41,058 nucleotides of DNA from Chthoniobacterales bacterium (GTDB lineage Bacteria > Verrucomicrobiota > Verrucomicrobiia > Chthoniobacterales > UBA10450). Below are positions 25,122 through 33,154 of the stretch, piece after piece (positions within the stretch are counted from its first letter, which is position 1; each line of letters opens with the position of its first letter). The notes below the pieces were generated by a model. The model saw only the letters and a list, made by a program, of their open reading frames with translations, ran no database searches and was not told where the DNA came from. The stretch covers positions 1-41,058 of the forward strand of contig JACCTI010000385.1 in assembly GCA_013812515.1 (NCBI GenBank), read 5' to 3'. The position numbers and the translations under genes were made by a program.

Positions 25122-25531
25122 CGCAGGGGCGCGGAACGCCTTTTCCTGGGATCGGGGCTTACCAACTCCTCAGAACGAAAACCGAGAACTAGTTCTCACA
25201 TTGTTGCGCGCCTCCGGCGATTGCCTGGAGGCGCGACAACGATCGCCGGGTGAGAAAACTTCCGCAACGCAGGTCGCGTCCGTTGCCGGGAGGCGATGAA
25301 TCTGTTCAGAAATCTTCCTGAAGCTTCAGATCGTGAAACGAGCAAAGACGCACGTCTTGCCGCTCAATTTCATCCCGAGCCTCTTGCGAGCACAAAACTC
25401 GAAGCTCATTTCGCGTTCTGCGAGGTAAACTGAATCCAAGCCTTCCCCGTAACCAGGATGGCATCCCAGTTCAGTCCAACCGACCGGCAAGGTCACAAGC
25501 ATGGAATTTTTCGCCTGTTAACGTGCTGAAT
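25122..25531. other. 410-bp gap with one strong hairpin
   Basis: No convincing gene on either strand. The only structure is a long hairpin at 25204-25239. The rest shows no repeat arms, no clear promoter pair and no tRNA; the promoter of the exported protein at 25532 should lie at its right end. Confidence 0.6.
25204..25239 (+). terminator. Probable terminator hairpin after the peptide genes
   Basis: CGCGCCTCC (25207-25215) pairs with GGAGGCGCG (25227-25235); the inner GGC/GCC extends the stem to a GATT loop with one bulged T, and TTG/CAA extends it outward past one bulge. No T-tract follows, so termination efficiency is uncertain. It is the first strong stem downstream of the third peptide gene. 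Confidence 0.5.
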
Positions 25532-26020
25532 ATGAACTGGCGGATCCCCGCGGTTGTTCTCTGCTTTTTCAACGCCGGTCTGGCCCGCGCGCAGCTGCAA
25601 TCGCCCGCCGCCTCCGACGCAGTGCGGGTCACGGTTTCGCGGCATGAGGATGGCTCGCGCACTGCCTACGAGATGGACCCAGCCAACAAGAAAGCGCTAG
25701 CCACAACTACGAACGCGGCCGGCAAGACACTCGAAACAATCAAATACCAGCTCGACGACGCCGGCCGGTTTTCCACCGGCAATGTTTTCGGACCGGACGG
25801 TCAGCTCCGTTTTAAGACAGTTTACAAGTATGGTCCGAATGGGCAGCTTCTCGAGGAGACACAGCTCACGAAAGATGGCGTGGTGAAGCTTAAGCTCGTC
25901 TATAGTTACGACGGGAGCGACAAGCAGAACGGTTATTCGGTTTACGACGGTGCCGGAAAGTTCCTCGGCCAAACCACACCGCGCGGGGCGGGCGTGACTG
26001 CTGCTCCGCCGAAGAAGTAA
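25532..26020 (+). CDS. Exported hypothetical protein with YD-like repeats
   Basis: A 162-residue protein with a Sec signal peptide (NWRIPAVVLCFFNAGLARA, cleavage before QLQ). The mature part contains beta-rich repeats of the form Y.L.DAGRFSTGNVFGPDGQL, YKYGPNGQLLEET and YSYDGSDKQNGYSVYDGAGKF, resembling RHS/YD or toxin-WG-type repeats. It ends in a Pro/Lys tail. Function unknown; it should be periplasmic or outer-membrane-facing. The start at 25532 (ATG) is chosen over GTG at 25523 because it gives a cleaner signal peptide. It is followed by a small hairpin at 26040-26055. Confidence 0.7.
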   Translation: MNWRIPAVVLCFFNAGLARAQLQSPAASDAVRVTVSRHEDGSRTAYEMDPANKKALATTTNAAGKTLETIKYQLDDAGRFSTGNVFGPDGQLRFKTVYKYGPNGQLLEETQLTKDGVVKLKLVYSYDGSDKQNGYSVYDGAGKFLGQTTPRGAGVTAAPPKK

Positions 26021-26039
26021 GGCGCGATGTTAGCCAACT

Positions 26040-26055
26040 CCTCCATCGTTGGAGG
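26040..26055 (+). terminator. Short hairpin before exbB
   Basis: CCTCCA, TCGT, TGGAGG forms a 6-bp stem with a 4-nt loop in the 89-bp gap between the exported protein gene and exbB. No T-tract follows; a weak terminator or a structured leader is possible. Confidence 0.35.
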
Positions 26056-26109
26056 TCTGGCGAGGCGTTCGCTTGCTACCCAGCACAAAGGCGGCTAAGA
26101 AGGTTCGGC

Positions 26110-26796
26110 ATGATCGATTACATCCAGAAGGGTGGTCTGCTCATGTGGCCCATTCTGGTTTGCAGCATTGTTTCCACCGCTGTTTTCGCGGAGCGGCTTC
26201 TCTACTTCCACCGCGCCACGATTCACGTTGGCGAATTCCTCCAGGGACTCTCGAACCTGATCAGCCGCCGCAAGTTCGCTGAAGCTTTGCACGAGTCCGC
26301 CGGCACGCCCGGGCCTATCGCCCGCGTGATTCACGCCGCGATTATCCGGCATGATTCGCCGCGGTCCGAGCTGCGCGAGATTGTTCAGGAAGCGGGTCAA
26401 CTGGAAGTCCCAAAGCTGGAGCGTTTGCTCGGCGTGCTCGCGACAATCGCGTTTCTCACGCCGCTGCTTGGACTTCTCGGGACGGTCGCGGGTATGATCG
26501 AAGCCTTCGGCACGATTTCATCCAACGGCGGTTACGCTACTGTGACGGAGCTCTCGAACGGCATTTACAAAAGCCTTTTGACCACGGCCGCCGGACTCGT
26601 CGTGGCAACGCCGACCTTCGTTGCCTACAGCTATCTTTCGTCGCGCGTGAATACGCTTATGCACGAGATGGAACGCGCCGGAATCGAAGTGGTCCACATG
26701 CTGAGCGATCGCACCGCGGCCGGCGACATCATCACCTTTCAGCCACCGCCTCCCGCAGTCGCCGAGCGCGAGCGGCGCGCTGATCGCCAATCCTGA
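26110..26796 (+). CDS. exbB: ExbB/TolQ/MotA-type proton channel protein
   Basis: A 228-residue inner-membrane protein with three membrane spans: residues about 10-30, 118-140 (LATIAFLTPLLGLLGTVAGMIEAF, the family signature) and 160-185. With ExbD it would form a proton-driven motor that energises TonB-dependent outer-membrane transport. The C-terminus is Pro-rich and charged. The exbD gene starts 9 bp downstream. TolQ is the alternative name; the TonB-like gene nearby favours ExbB. Confidence 0.88.
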   Translation: MIDYIQKGGLLMWPILVCSIVSTAVFAERLLYFHRATIHVGEFLQGLSNLISRRKFAEALHESAGTPGPIARVIHAAIIRHDSPRSELREIVQEAGQLEVPKLERLLGVLATIAFLTPLLGLLGTVAGMIEAFGTISSNGGYATVTELSNGIYKSLLTTAAGLVVATPTFVAYSYLSSRVNTLMHEMERAGIEVVHMLSDRTAAGDIITFQPPPPAVAERERRADRQS

Positions 26797-26805
26797 GTTC
26801 GGCGG

Positions 26806-27210
26806 ATGAAAATCACCCGCACGAAGGAATATCACTTCGGCTGGATCGGAGTGGTCTCGATGATCGACGTCGTCTTTCTCCTGATCTTTTTCCTGCTGCT
26901 CAGCTCGAATTTCATTCTGCAGCCCGGCATCTCTGTCTCACTTCCGCTTTCGCGTTTCACGCTCGGAGCCCAGGTGAATCCGGAGATCATCAGCATCACC
27001 GGCGGCGCCGCGCCCGCGGTTTACTTCCGTGACGAAAAAGTAGCGCTGGAGCAACTCGGACCGCTCCTCGAGGCGGCGAAGAACGAAGGTCGGCCCGTCA
27101 TCATTAAAGCGGATCGGCAGACGCCGTATGATCTCGTCATGGCGGTGACAAACGCGACGCTTGAACATGGCATCACGTCCGTGTCCCTGGCGAGCGCTCC
27201 GCTGCGATGA
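26806..27210 (+). CDS. exbD: ExbD/TolR-type energy-transducing protein
   Basis: A 134-residue bitopic protein. The single N-terminal span contains the essential Asp in SMIDVVFLLIFFLLL, and the periplasmic part has the ExbD fold ending with the usual (VIIKADRQTPYDLVM). It overlaps the TonB-like gene by 4 bp. The N-terminal segment before the span is short, typical of the family. Confidence 0.88.
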   Translation: MKITRTKEYHFGWIGVVSMIDVVFLLIFFLLLSSNFILQPGISVSLPLSRFTLGAQVNPEIISITGGAAPAVYFRDEKVALEQLGPLLEAAKNEGRPVIIKADRQTPYDLVMAVTNATLEHGITSVSLASAPLR

Positions 27211-28001
27211 TGCGCCCTCTGGCAGCGCAACCGGAGTTCACAACGCTTTTCGATTGGAGTCCACCGCGTGCGCGGAAGATTCCGTTCATCAGCTTCGTCT
27301 CGGCGTCAGCCGTTCTTCACCTCTTCTGCTTTTACGTTTTTCAGATCGTCTACCCGCCGGCGGTTGCCCTCATCCCGCCGCCGGCACGAGTGAACATCAT
27401 CACGCCGTCATCCGGGGAAGGACGTACCCTTTTGCAATGGATCGATGCGGAAGACCCGGCGCTTTCCTCGACGACGCAGCGTCCGGCAGAAGCGAGCTTT
27501 TCACCGCCCGCGTCGGAGCATGTCCCTTCGTACGAGAGCAGGAAACCGGGACTGCGGGAGCCGCCAGCGTACCAGCCTGACTTGCGCGTGCCCAGTTCGC
27601 AACCACCTGGACCCGTTCGACTCACGCGCCGGGCAGGCCAGACGCCAACCACCACGACGCCGACAGAGCTGAGGTTTTCAGACGACTTGCAACCTCTCGG
27701 GACTTCACCAGCGTCCACATTCCACTTCACCACCTTGAGCAAAGAACCTCCGCAAGCCGCGAGTTATCGTGTCGGCATCGATTCGCGGGGCGACGTGCGT
27801 TACTGCTTTCTGCAACATTCATCCGGCGATCTCACGCTGGACCAAGAAGGGCGCAGGGTTGTTCTGCTCTGCCGGTTTTCGCCGCTCGAAAATCGTCAAA
27901 CACAGGACGGCGATGCCTTCGTTTGGACTACAGCGACCTTCGAGTGGGGCAACGACCTTGTTCCGCCAATCGCGACGTCCGCTGACTCTCCCGCGCCGTG
28001 A
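27207..28001 (+). CDS. TonB-like anchored periplasmic protein
   Basis: A 264-residue protein with a cytoplasmic N-terminus, one membrane span (FISFVSASAVLHLFCFYVFQIVY, about residues 28-50), a long Pro/Ser/Thr-rich spacer (about 55-165) and a compact C-terminal domain (YRVGIDSRGDVRYCFLQHSSGD to ATFEWGN). The layout and location after exbB-exbD suggest a TonB or TonB-like partner. The C-terminal domain is not a textbook TonB, so it could be a dedicated energy transducer or another adaptor. Two Met codons overlap the exbD stop. Confidence 0.65.
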   Translation: MMRPLAAQPEFTTLFDWSPPRARKIPFISFVSASAVLHLFCFYVFQIVYPPAVALIPPPARVNIITPSSGEGRTLLQWIDAEDPALSSTTQRPAEASFSPPASEHVPSYESRKPGLREPPAYQPDLRVPSSQPPGPVRLTRRAGQTPTTTTPTELRFSDDLQPLGTSPASTFHFTTLSKEPPQAASYRVGIDSRGDVRYCFLQHSSGDLTLDQEGRRVVLLCRFSPLENRQTQDGDAFVWTTATFEWGNDLVPPIATSADSPAP

Positions 28002-28237
28002 TTCGCGTCAGCCTGACGGCGCTGGTCACGATCTATCTGCTGGTTTTCCTTGCGGCAGTTTTCCTCCTCTGGATAGTCGGGGAGTGGAACCGTCGACGGC
28101 GTGAACGCCGCGCGTTACGTTACCGATTGCGCTGTGTGATCTGCGCCTTCGAGTGGGAAGATCGAACGTCCGCTTTGCTTCCGCGGTGCCCACGTTGCGG
28201 GAGCTTGAACGAACGATTCAAACCGGAGCAAATTTGA
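27998..28237 (+). CDS. Small membrane protein with C-terminal zinc ribbon
   Basis: A 79-residue protein from a GTG start overlapping the previous stop by 4 bp. One N-terminal membrane span (LTALVTIYLLVFLAAVFLLWIV), then a strongly basic stretch (RRRRERRALRYR), then a zinc ribbon with CVIC and CPRC. It is likely membrane-bound with the ribbon in the cytoplasm. The translational coupling suggests it belongs to the Exb operon. No named family recognised. Confidence 0.7.
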   Translation: MIRVSLTALVTIYLLVFLAAVFLLWIVGEWNRRRRERRALRYRLRCVICAFEWEDRTSALLPRCPRCGSLNERFKPEQI

Positions 28238-28238
28238 T

Positions 28239-29417
28239 ATGGGAATGTGGATTGGCCGCAATCGAAAGGCGCGCGTGACCTACGGGTTCGACGAAATCGC
28301 GCTCGTGCCGGGACGAGTCACAATTAACCCGAACGAGGTCGACACCCGTTTCTGTTTGCCGCGTCGCGATGCGGAGCCGATCGAGCTGAAGATTCCTATC
28401 CTGGCCAGCGCGATGGATGGCGTAGTCGATGTGCGTTTCGCGACCGCGATGAGCAAACTCGGCGGTCTCGCAGTTTTGAATTTGGAAGGGGTCCAGACGC
28501 GCTACAAGAACCCGCGGGAGGTCCTCCAGAAAGTCGTTGAAACCGACAAGTCTGAGATCACCGGTTTGCTGCAAAAAATCTACCAGGAGCCCGTCCAGGA
28601 AGATCTGATTGCCGCGCGCATCCGCGAGATGAAGGACAATGGCGCGATCGCCGCTGTCAGCTCCATCCCGCAACGCGCGGAGCAGTTCGGCAGGATCGCA
28701 CAAGAAGCTGGCGCAGATGTTTTCGTCGTGCAAAGCACGGTCTCGACCGTCGAACACATCTCGACCGAGTACAAATCGCTCGATCTGGCGAATTTCTGTC
28801 GCGAGATGAGCATCCCCGTCATCGTGGGTAACACCGTCGGCTACGATGTGACGCTCGCCATCATGGAATGCGGACCCGCTGCCGTGCTGATCGGGGTTGG
28901 GCCGGGTGCGGCTTGCACTTCCCGCGGCGTGCTCGGTCTGGGCGTTCCGCAGGTGACCGCCACCGTCGATTGCGCCGCGGCCCGCGACGCTTACTTCAAG
29001 AAAACCTCACGCTATGTGCCGATCATCACCGACGGCGGCATGAGCAAAGGCGGGGACGTCTGCAAAGCTCTCGCCTGTGGCGCCGATGCCGTCATGGTCG
29101 GAAGCGCCTTCGCCAGGGCGTTTGAGGCGCCGGGTCAGGGTTATCACTGGGGCATGGCCACGCCACATGCCAATCTTCCCCGCGGCACGCGGATCAAAGT
29201 CGGCGCGACCGGTTCCTTAAAGCAGATCCTGTTTGGCCCGGCAGAAGTCGATGACGGCAGCCAGAATCTGGTTGGCGCGATTACCACCTGCATGGGGAAC
29301 GTGGGGGCGCGCAACATTTCCGACTTTCAACAAACCGAGATCATTATTGCGCCGTCGATCAAAACAGAAGGCAAGCTCTTCCAGACGGTGCAAAGCGTCG
29401 GGATGGGCACGCGCTAG
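28239..29417 (+). CDS. guaB3: GuaB3-type IMP dehydrogenase/GMP reductase family protein
   Basis: A 392-residue TIM-barrel protein of the IMPDH/GMPR family without the CBS domain pair found in GuaB. The catalytic Cys lies in GVGPGAACTSRGVLGLGVPQ and the flap/phosphate region includes ITDGGMSKGGDVCKALACGADAVMVG. This set matches the GuaB3 subgroup, known from actinobacteria and cyanobacteria and reported as GMP reductase in the latter. It starts one base after the zinc-ribbon gene, with GGAG upstream. Whether it makes IMP from GMP here is inferred from family only. Confidence 0.8.
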   Translation: MGMWIGRNRKARVTYGFDEIALVPGRVTINPNEVDTRFCLPRRDAEPIELKIPILASAMDGVVDVRFATAMSKLGGLAVLNLEGVQTRYKNPREVLQKVVETDKSEITGLLQKIYQEPVQEDLIAARIREMKDNGAIAAVSSIPQRAEQFGRIAQEAGADVFVVQSTVSTVEHISTEYKSLDLANFCREMSIPVIVGNTVGYDVTLAIMECGPAAVLIGVGPGAACTSRGVLGLGVPQVTATVDCAAARDAYFKKTSRYVPIITDGGMSKGGDVCKALACGADAVMVGSAFARAFEAPGQGYHWGMATPHANLPRGTRIKVGATGSLKQILFGPAEVDDGSQNLVGAITTCMGNVGARNISDFQQTEIIIAPSIKTEGKLFQTVQSVGMGTR

Positions 29418-29423
29418 AAAGAA

Positions 29424-29619
29424 GTGAATAGTGAGTCGTGCATGGTGGAAATTGTCCGCATTCTCTCATTTGATCACCGCTCATCAGTCATCATTCACAC
29501 TGCTCATGGAAAACCGCGGGAAAACGCGCTGAGACAGGAAAATAGCAGGTGGTAATCGGTCATAAGTAAAAGTTGCGCGGCCCGGTCCACCCATTCACTA
29601 GTCACTATTCACTATGCAC
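29424..29619. repeat. Heptad-repeat palindrome running into the fabF start codon
   Basis: Left units GTGAATA, GTGAGTC, GTGCATG (29424-29444) face right units CATTCAC, TAGTCAC, TATTCAC, TATGCAC (29592-29619), the inverse of the same pattern. The centre (29470-29509) also has 7-bp spaced TCA words. The last unit contains the ATG and second codon of fabF. Confidence 0.8.
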
Positions 29620-30861
29620 AGTCGCCGCGTCGTCATCACTGGTCTGGGTGTCGTCACTCCGGTGGGTAACGACGTTGCGGCGTTCTGGGAAAATCTGAAG
29701 AACGGCGTCAGCGGTATTGGCGTCGTCGATGCGTTTGATACGACGGGCTTCGACTGCAAGATCGGCGGCCAGGTCCGGAATTTCGAGCCGAAGGATTTCT
29801 TCCATAATCCGAAGGACGCACGCCGCACCGACCGTTTTGCGCAGCTTTCGATGGCGGCGGCGAAGATGGCGAAAGAGGACAGCGGGATCGATCTCGGCCG
29901 GACGAACCTCGAGCGTTTCGGCGTTATCGTCAGCAGCGGCATCGGCGGGTTGAAGACGCTCGAAGATCAACACAGCAACCTGCTCTTCAAAGGCCCGACG
30001 CGCCTCTCGCCTTTCACAATTCCGATGCTGATCAGCAACATGGCCAGCGGTCTGATCTCGATGGAATACGGATTGGAAGGCCCGAACTTTTGCATCGTCA
30101 CCGCGTGCGCCACGTCGAACAACTCCATTGGTGAGTCGTGGCGCATGATCAAATTTGGGGACGCCGACATTTTCCTCGCCGGCGGATCTGAAGCTTCCAT
30201 GATCCCGATTGGTCTCAGTGCGTTCGCCTCCATGAAAGCGCTCAGCTTGCGCAACGACGATCCGCAACGCGCGTCGCGCCCCTGGGATAAGGATCGCGAC
30301 GGGTTTGTGATGAGCGAAGGCGCCGGAGTTGTGGTGGTGGAAGAGCTCGAACACGCGAAGGCACGCGGCGCAAAGATCTACTGCGAGCTGACCGGCTACG
30401 GACTAACCGCAGACGCTTATCACATGACTGCTCCTCCGCCCGATGGCGGGGGCGCGGCCCGTGCCATGCGTATAGCGCTGGAGCACGCCAAAACGAATGC
30501 GGACGAAATCGATTATGTGAACGCGCACGCGACTTCGACCGGTCTTGGCGACGTCGCGGAAACGCGCGCGATCAAAGCTGTCCTGGGCGAGCACGCGCAC
30601 AAAGTTTCCGTCAGTTCTACGAAATCGATGACGGGCCACTTGTTAGGGGGAGCGGGCGCGGTCGAGATGGCGGCGTGCGCGCTCGCGATGCGCGATTCCG
30701 TCATTCCTCCGACGACAAACCTGGAAAATCCCGACGAAGAGTGCGATCTCGATTACACGCCGCTCGTCGCGAAGGAGAAGAAGGTTCGCGTGGTCATGAA
30801 CAATTCCTTCGGCTTCGGCGGACACAACGCGACCCTGATCGCACGCGAGTTTCTCGGGTAG
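29614..30861 (+). CDS. fabF: Beta-ketoacyl-ACP synthase II
   Basis: Condensing enzyme of 415 residues for fatty acid elongation. Catalytic triad is visible: Cys in TACATSNNSIGE, His in NAHATSTGLGD and His in MTGHLLGGAGAVE; the N-terminal RRVVITGLGVVTPVGND is characteristic. The ATG lies inside a heptad repeat and no Shine-Dalgarno is present, yet homologues begin at this point, so the start is likely correct. No acpP or other fab gene lies nearby. Confidence 0.95.
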   Translation: MHSRRVVITGLGVVTPVGNDVAAFWENLKNGVSGIGVVDAFDTTGFDCKIGGQVRNFEPKDFFHNPKDARRTDRFAQLSMAAAKMAKEDSGIDLGRTNLERFGVIVSSGIGGLKTLEDQHSNLLFKGPTRLSPFTIPMLISNMASGLISMEYGLEGPNFCIVTACATSNNSIGESWRMIKFGDADIFLAGGSEASMIPIGLSAFASMKALSLRNDDPQRASRPWDKDRDGFVMSEGAGVVVVEELEHAKARGAKIYCELTGYGLTADAYHMTAPPPDGGGAARAMRIALEHAKTNADEIDYVNAHATSTGLGDVAETRAIKAVLGEHAHKVSVSSTKSMTGHLLGGAGAVEMAACALAMRDSVIPPTTNLENPDEECDLDYTPLVAKEKKVRVVMNNSFGFGGHNATLIAREFLG

Positions 30862-30892
30862 AGCATCTGCCGAACGTTCGGCTCGCGATGAA

Positions 30893-30981
30893 GTTGTAGC
30901 CGGGGGCGTTGAACCCGGCTATTTGCTAATCAGGTCTCGATCAAGTTTCGCGCCGCCGGGGTCAACGCCCCCGGCTACAAC
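30893..30981. repeat. Palindromic element family A, copy 2
   Basis: Arms 30893-30919 and 30955-30981 are inverted, 26 of 27 positions matching in the outer part, with the same GTTGTAGCCGGGGGCG outer sequence as the copy inside polB (1111-1188). The centre is unrelated. It lies just after fabF, before the converging small gene at 31090, and may act as a terminator. Confidence 0.88.
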
Positions 30982-31089
30982 TCGTCGACAAACTGCTTCA
31001 CGACGATGCGGCTACTCGGCAAAAATCGGCGTGGCGGTCACATCGGAGGCATCGAAGGAGAAGCCGTGCCCGGTCGCGCGAAAGGTTCT

Positions 31090-31338
31090 TCAGCAAAGTG
31101 CAAACACTCTGCCTCCTAGTTGACGAAGAGAATCCCACCAAACCGACGGTCGTGCGGCGACCAAAAGACGGTAAAAAGATCGTGCCTCATCGACCGAGTT
31201 AATGAAAATGTGACTGCCGTTGCCTTGTTGATAGAGCGCGTTGAACTCTACCTCACCGATCCGGCGGGCGAGTTCCTTCGTTGCCGCAAATGAACCGGCC
31301 GCGAGCGCGGCAATGATCGTGACGTCGATGACCGTCAT
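31090..31338 (-). CDS. Small hypothetical protein, doubtful
   Basis: An 82-residue frame (TVIDVTIIAALAAGSFAATKEL at the start, then EVEFNALYQQGNGSHIFINSVDEARSFY) with protein-like composition and one possible hydrophobic helix. The frame is open up to GTG 31443, which would give 117 residues. No family recognised. It lies downstream of the molybdopterin enzyme gene on the same strand. It could be real or a chance frame. Confidence 0.35.
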   Translation of the reverse strand: MTVIDVTIIAALAAGSFAATKELARRIGEVEFNALYQQGNGSHIFINSVDEARSFYRLLVAARPSVWWDSLRQLGGRVFALC

Positions 31339-31469
31339 GTCGCCGTATTGTGATATCACATTCCCGCCCCGATCGTGAGCTGCTGCGATGAGCAAGAAAT
31401 GGCAGGCACGACCAAGCGCGGAGTCTGACCGCCATTCAAACACGCCCCGGCGTGGCTGCGGGGAGCCGG

Positions 31470-32111
31470 CTACGCAAATCGGTCTTCCGTCCAGGGATCA
31501 GCCGTGTTGCTGTAGCCGCGGACTTCCCAGAAGCCGAGTTTATCACTCTCAGAAAATTCAATTGAGCGGACAAACTTCGCCCCCTTCCAAGCGTAGAGCT
31601 TCGGGATAATAACGCGCGCTGGCCCGCCGTGCTCTCGAGTGAGCGGTTTGCCGTCGTAATGTGTGGCAATCAGAACATCGTCGTCCAGTACATCATCCAT
31701 CCGCACGTTCGTGGTGTAGCCGTCATAGCTGGCGAAGAGAACGTACTTCGCTTCGGCCCGCGGCTTCACGAGGTCGGCCAGAGTGAAGAACGCAACCCCG
31801 GTCCACCGGACGTCGAACTTGCTCCAGGTAGTGACGCAGTGAAAATCGCTGACGTCTTCAAATCGTGGCAGAGCATTCAACTTATCCCAGGTAAAGGTCG
31901 TCGGCGTTTCCACCAAGCCACCCACTTCCAGGCGCCAATCCGCAAGGATGATCTCAGGACGAATGCCGAGGTCGAGCACCGGAAAGCCCGGTGTGAGATG
32001 TTGTCCCGGCGGCAGTCGCTCGTCGGAGCGAACGGCCGGTTTCGCTTTGCCGCTCATCTTGCGGGCAAAACGCTCTTTGCGCTCGATAAAGCTCGGATTT
32101 GAAGTGCTCAC
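31470..32111 (-). CDS. Sulfite-oxidase-like molybdopterin oxidoreductase
   Basis: A 213-residue single-domain molybdopterin-binding protein of the sulfite oxidase/MsrP superfamily. The Mo-coordinating Cys is in FHCVTTWSKFDVRWTGV and the cofactor-binding segment includes IIPKLYAWKGAKFV and GFWEVRGYSNTADPW. There is no Tat signal, so it is predicted to be cytoplasmic, unlike periplasmic MsrP. Substrate unknown. The start is GTG at 32111 with no strong ribosome binding site. No heme partner gene is adjacent. Confidence 0.85.
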   Translation of the reverse strand: MSTSNPSFIERKERFARKMSGKAKPAVRSDERLPPGQHLTPGFPVLDLGIRPEIILADWRLEVGGLVETPTTFTWDKLNALPRFEDVSDFHCVTTWSKFDVRWTGVAFFTLADLVKPRAEAKYVLFASYDGYTTNVRMDDVLDDDVLIATHYDGKPLTREHGGPARVIIPKLYAWKGAKFVRSIEFSESDKLGFWEVRGYSNTADPWTEDRFA

Positions 32112-32236
32112 GAAAATTATTTATCCGCGAATCACGCCGATTAGCGGAGATTTTTCGCTATCAATTTCGGTAGGGTCGGTCCCGGCCGGTAGCTTGCGCG
32201 ACTGGTAATGATAGGCCAGAGCGCCTCCCTACCTTC

Positions 32237-32998
32237 TCACACGTTTGTCTTCGACGTCTTCAGCAGCTTGATGGCATCGCGCAACTCGGCGGCGCGCTCG
32301 TAGAGCTCACTCGCGATTGCGACTTCCATTTCGCGCTGCATGATCTCGAGCTTCGAGAGCGGCCGCTTCGAGCTGACTTCTTCGAGCCATTCCTCCAGAA
32401 ACGCGAGCTCGGAGCTTTTTTGCGCGAGCTCCGGAAAACTGGATTGCTGAAAAAAGTCCTGGATGGCGTCCCGGCCCCGCTCGATCTCCCGCATTGCTTC
32501 GCCGAACTTTCCGTCGCTAAGCAGGATGGATGCTTTCGCGCGTGTGTTCATCATGAGCACGTAAGGACGAAATTGCTGAAAGCTCCACGCCAGCTCGTCG
32601 CGATCGGTGTGCTCGGCGACAAATTCGAAAAGATCGAGGTTCCGTTGCGTGTCACGGATGACGGCGGGGAAATCGTTGATCTGAAAGAGACTCAGGTAAC
32701 GGTGGTAATACTGGATGCCTTCCTGCTGCAGTTCGCTGCATTGCTCGGCAGAAAGCTCGTAGCTGTCCCCGCGCGCTTCGGCGCGAGCCGCGCGCCGCTG
32801 GTGGTATTGCAAGAGCGACTCACAGTTGTGCGGCCGATGACCATCCGGGCGCCCTGTCATTTCCATCTGGAGCAGGCCGAGATCGATGCGGAGCTGGAGC
32901 TTCTCGCGGCCGTCGAGTCCCAGAATTTTGCGCACCTTGATCGCACCGGTTTCGTGCGGCCAATCATTCAGCAGCGTGTTGAGATCAAGACTCATCAT
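32237..32998 (-). CDS. UVR-motif (UvrB/UvrC) protein of unknown function
   Basis: A 253-residue soluble protein. The C-terminus has a UVR motif (LEIMQREMEVAIASELYERAAELRDAIKLL), a helical hairpin that mediates contact in UvrB, UvrC and McsA. The first 200 residues are mostly helical with no recognised domain. The start MMSLDLN at 32998 is preferred over an upstream in-frame ATG at 33034; a second ATG follows at 32995. There is no zinc-binding cluster, so McsA is unlikely. The gene diverges from the recombinase at 33155. Confidence 0.75.
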   Translation of the reverse strand: MMSLDLNTLLNDWPHETGAIKVRKILGLDGREKLQLRIDLGLLQMEMTGRPDGHRPHNCESLLQYHQRRAARAEARGDSYELSAEQCSELQQEGIQYYHRYLSLFQINDFPAVIRDTQRNLDLFEFVAEHTDRDELAWSFQQFRPYVLMMNTRAKASILLSDGKFGEAMREIERGRDAIQDFFQQSSFPELAQKSSELAFLEEWLEEVSSKRPLSKLEIMQREMEVAIASELYERAAELRDAIKLLKTSKTNV

Positions 32999-33154
32999 GT
33001 AGTTAATTTTCGTATAAACCCCTCTGGATATCAATCGTCTCTCAAAGAGGCCGAGAGCTTCTCAATCTTCAATGACGCGGGACCGAACAAGAATGCACGT
33101 GCGGTTGGACGATGAGCGGAGCGCGCACGTTCGAACTGCGCAGCGGGACGATAA

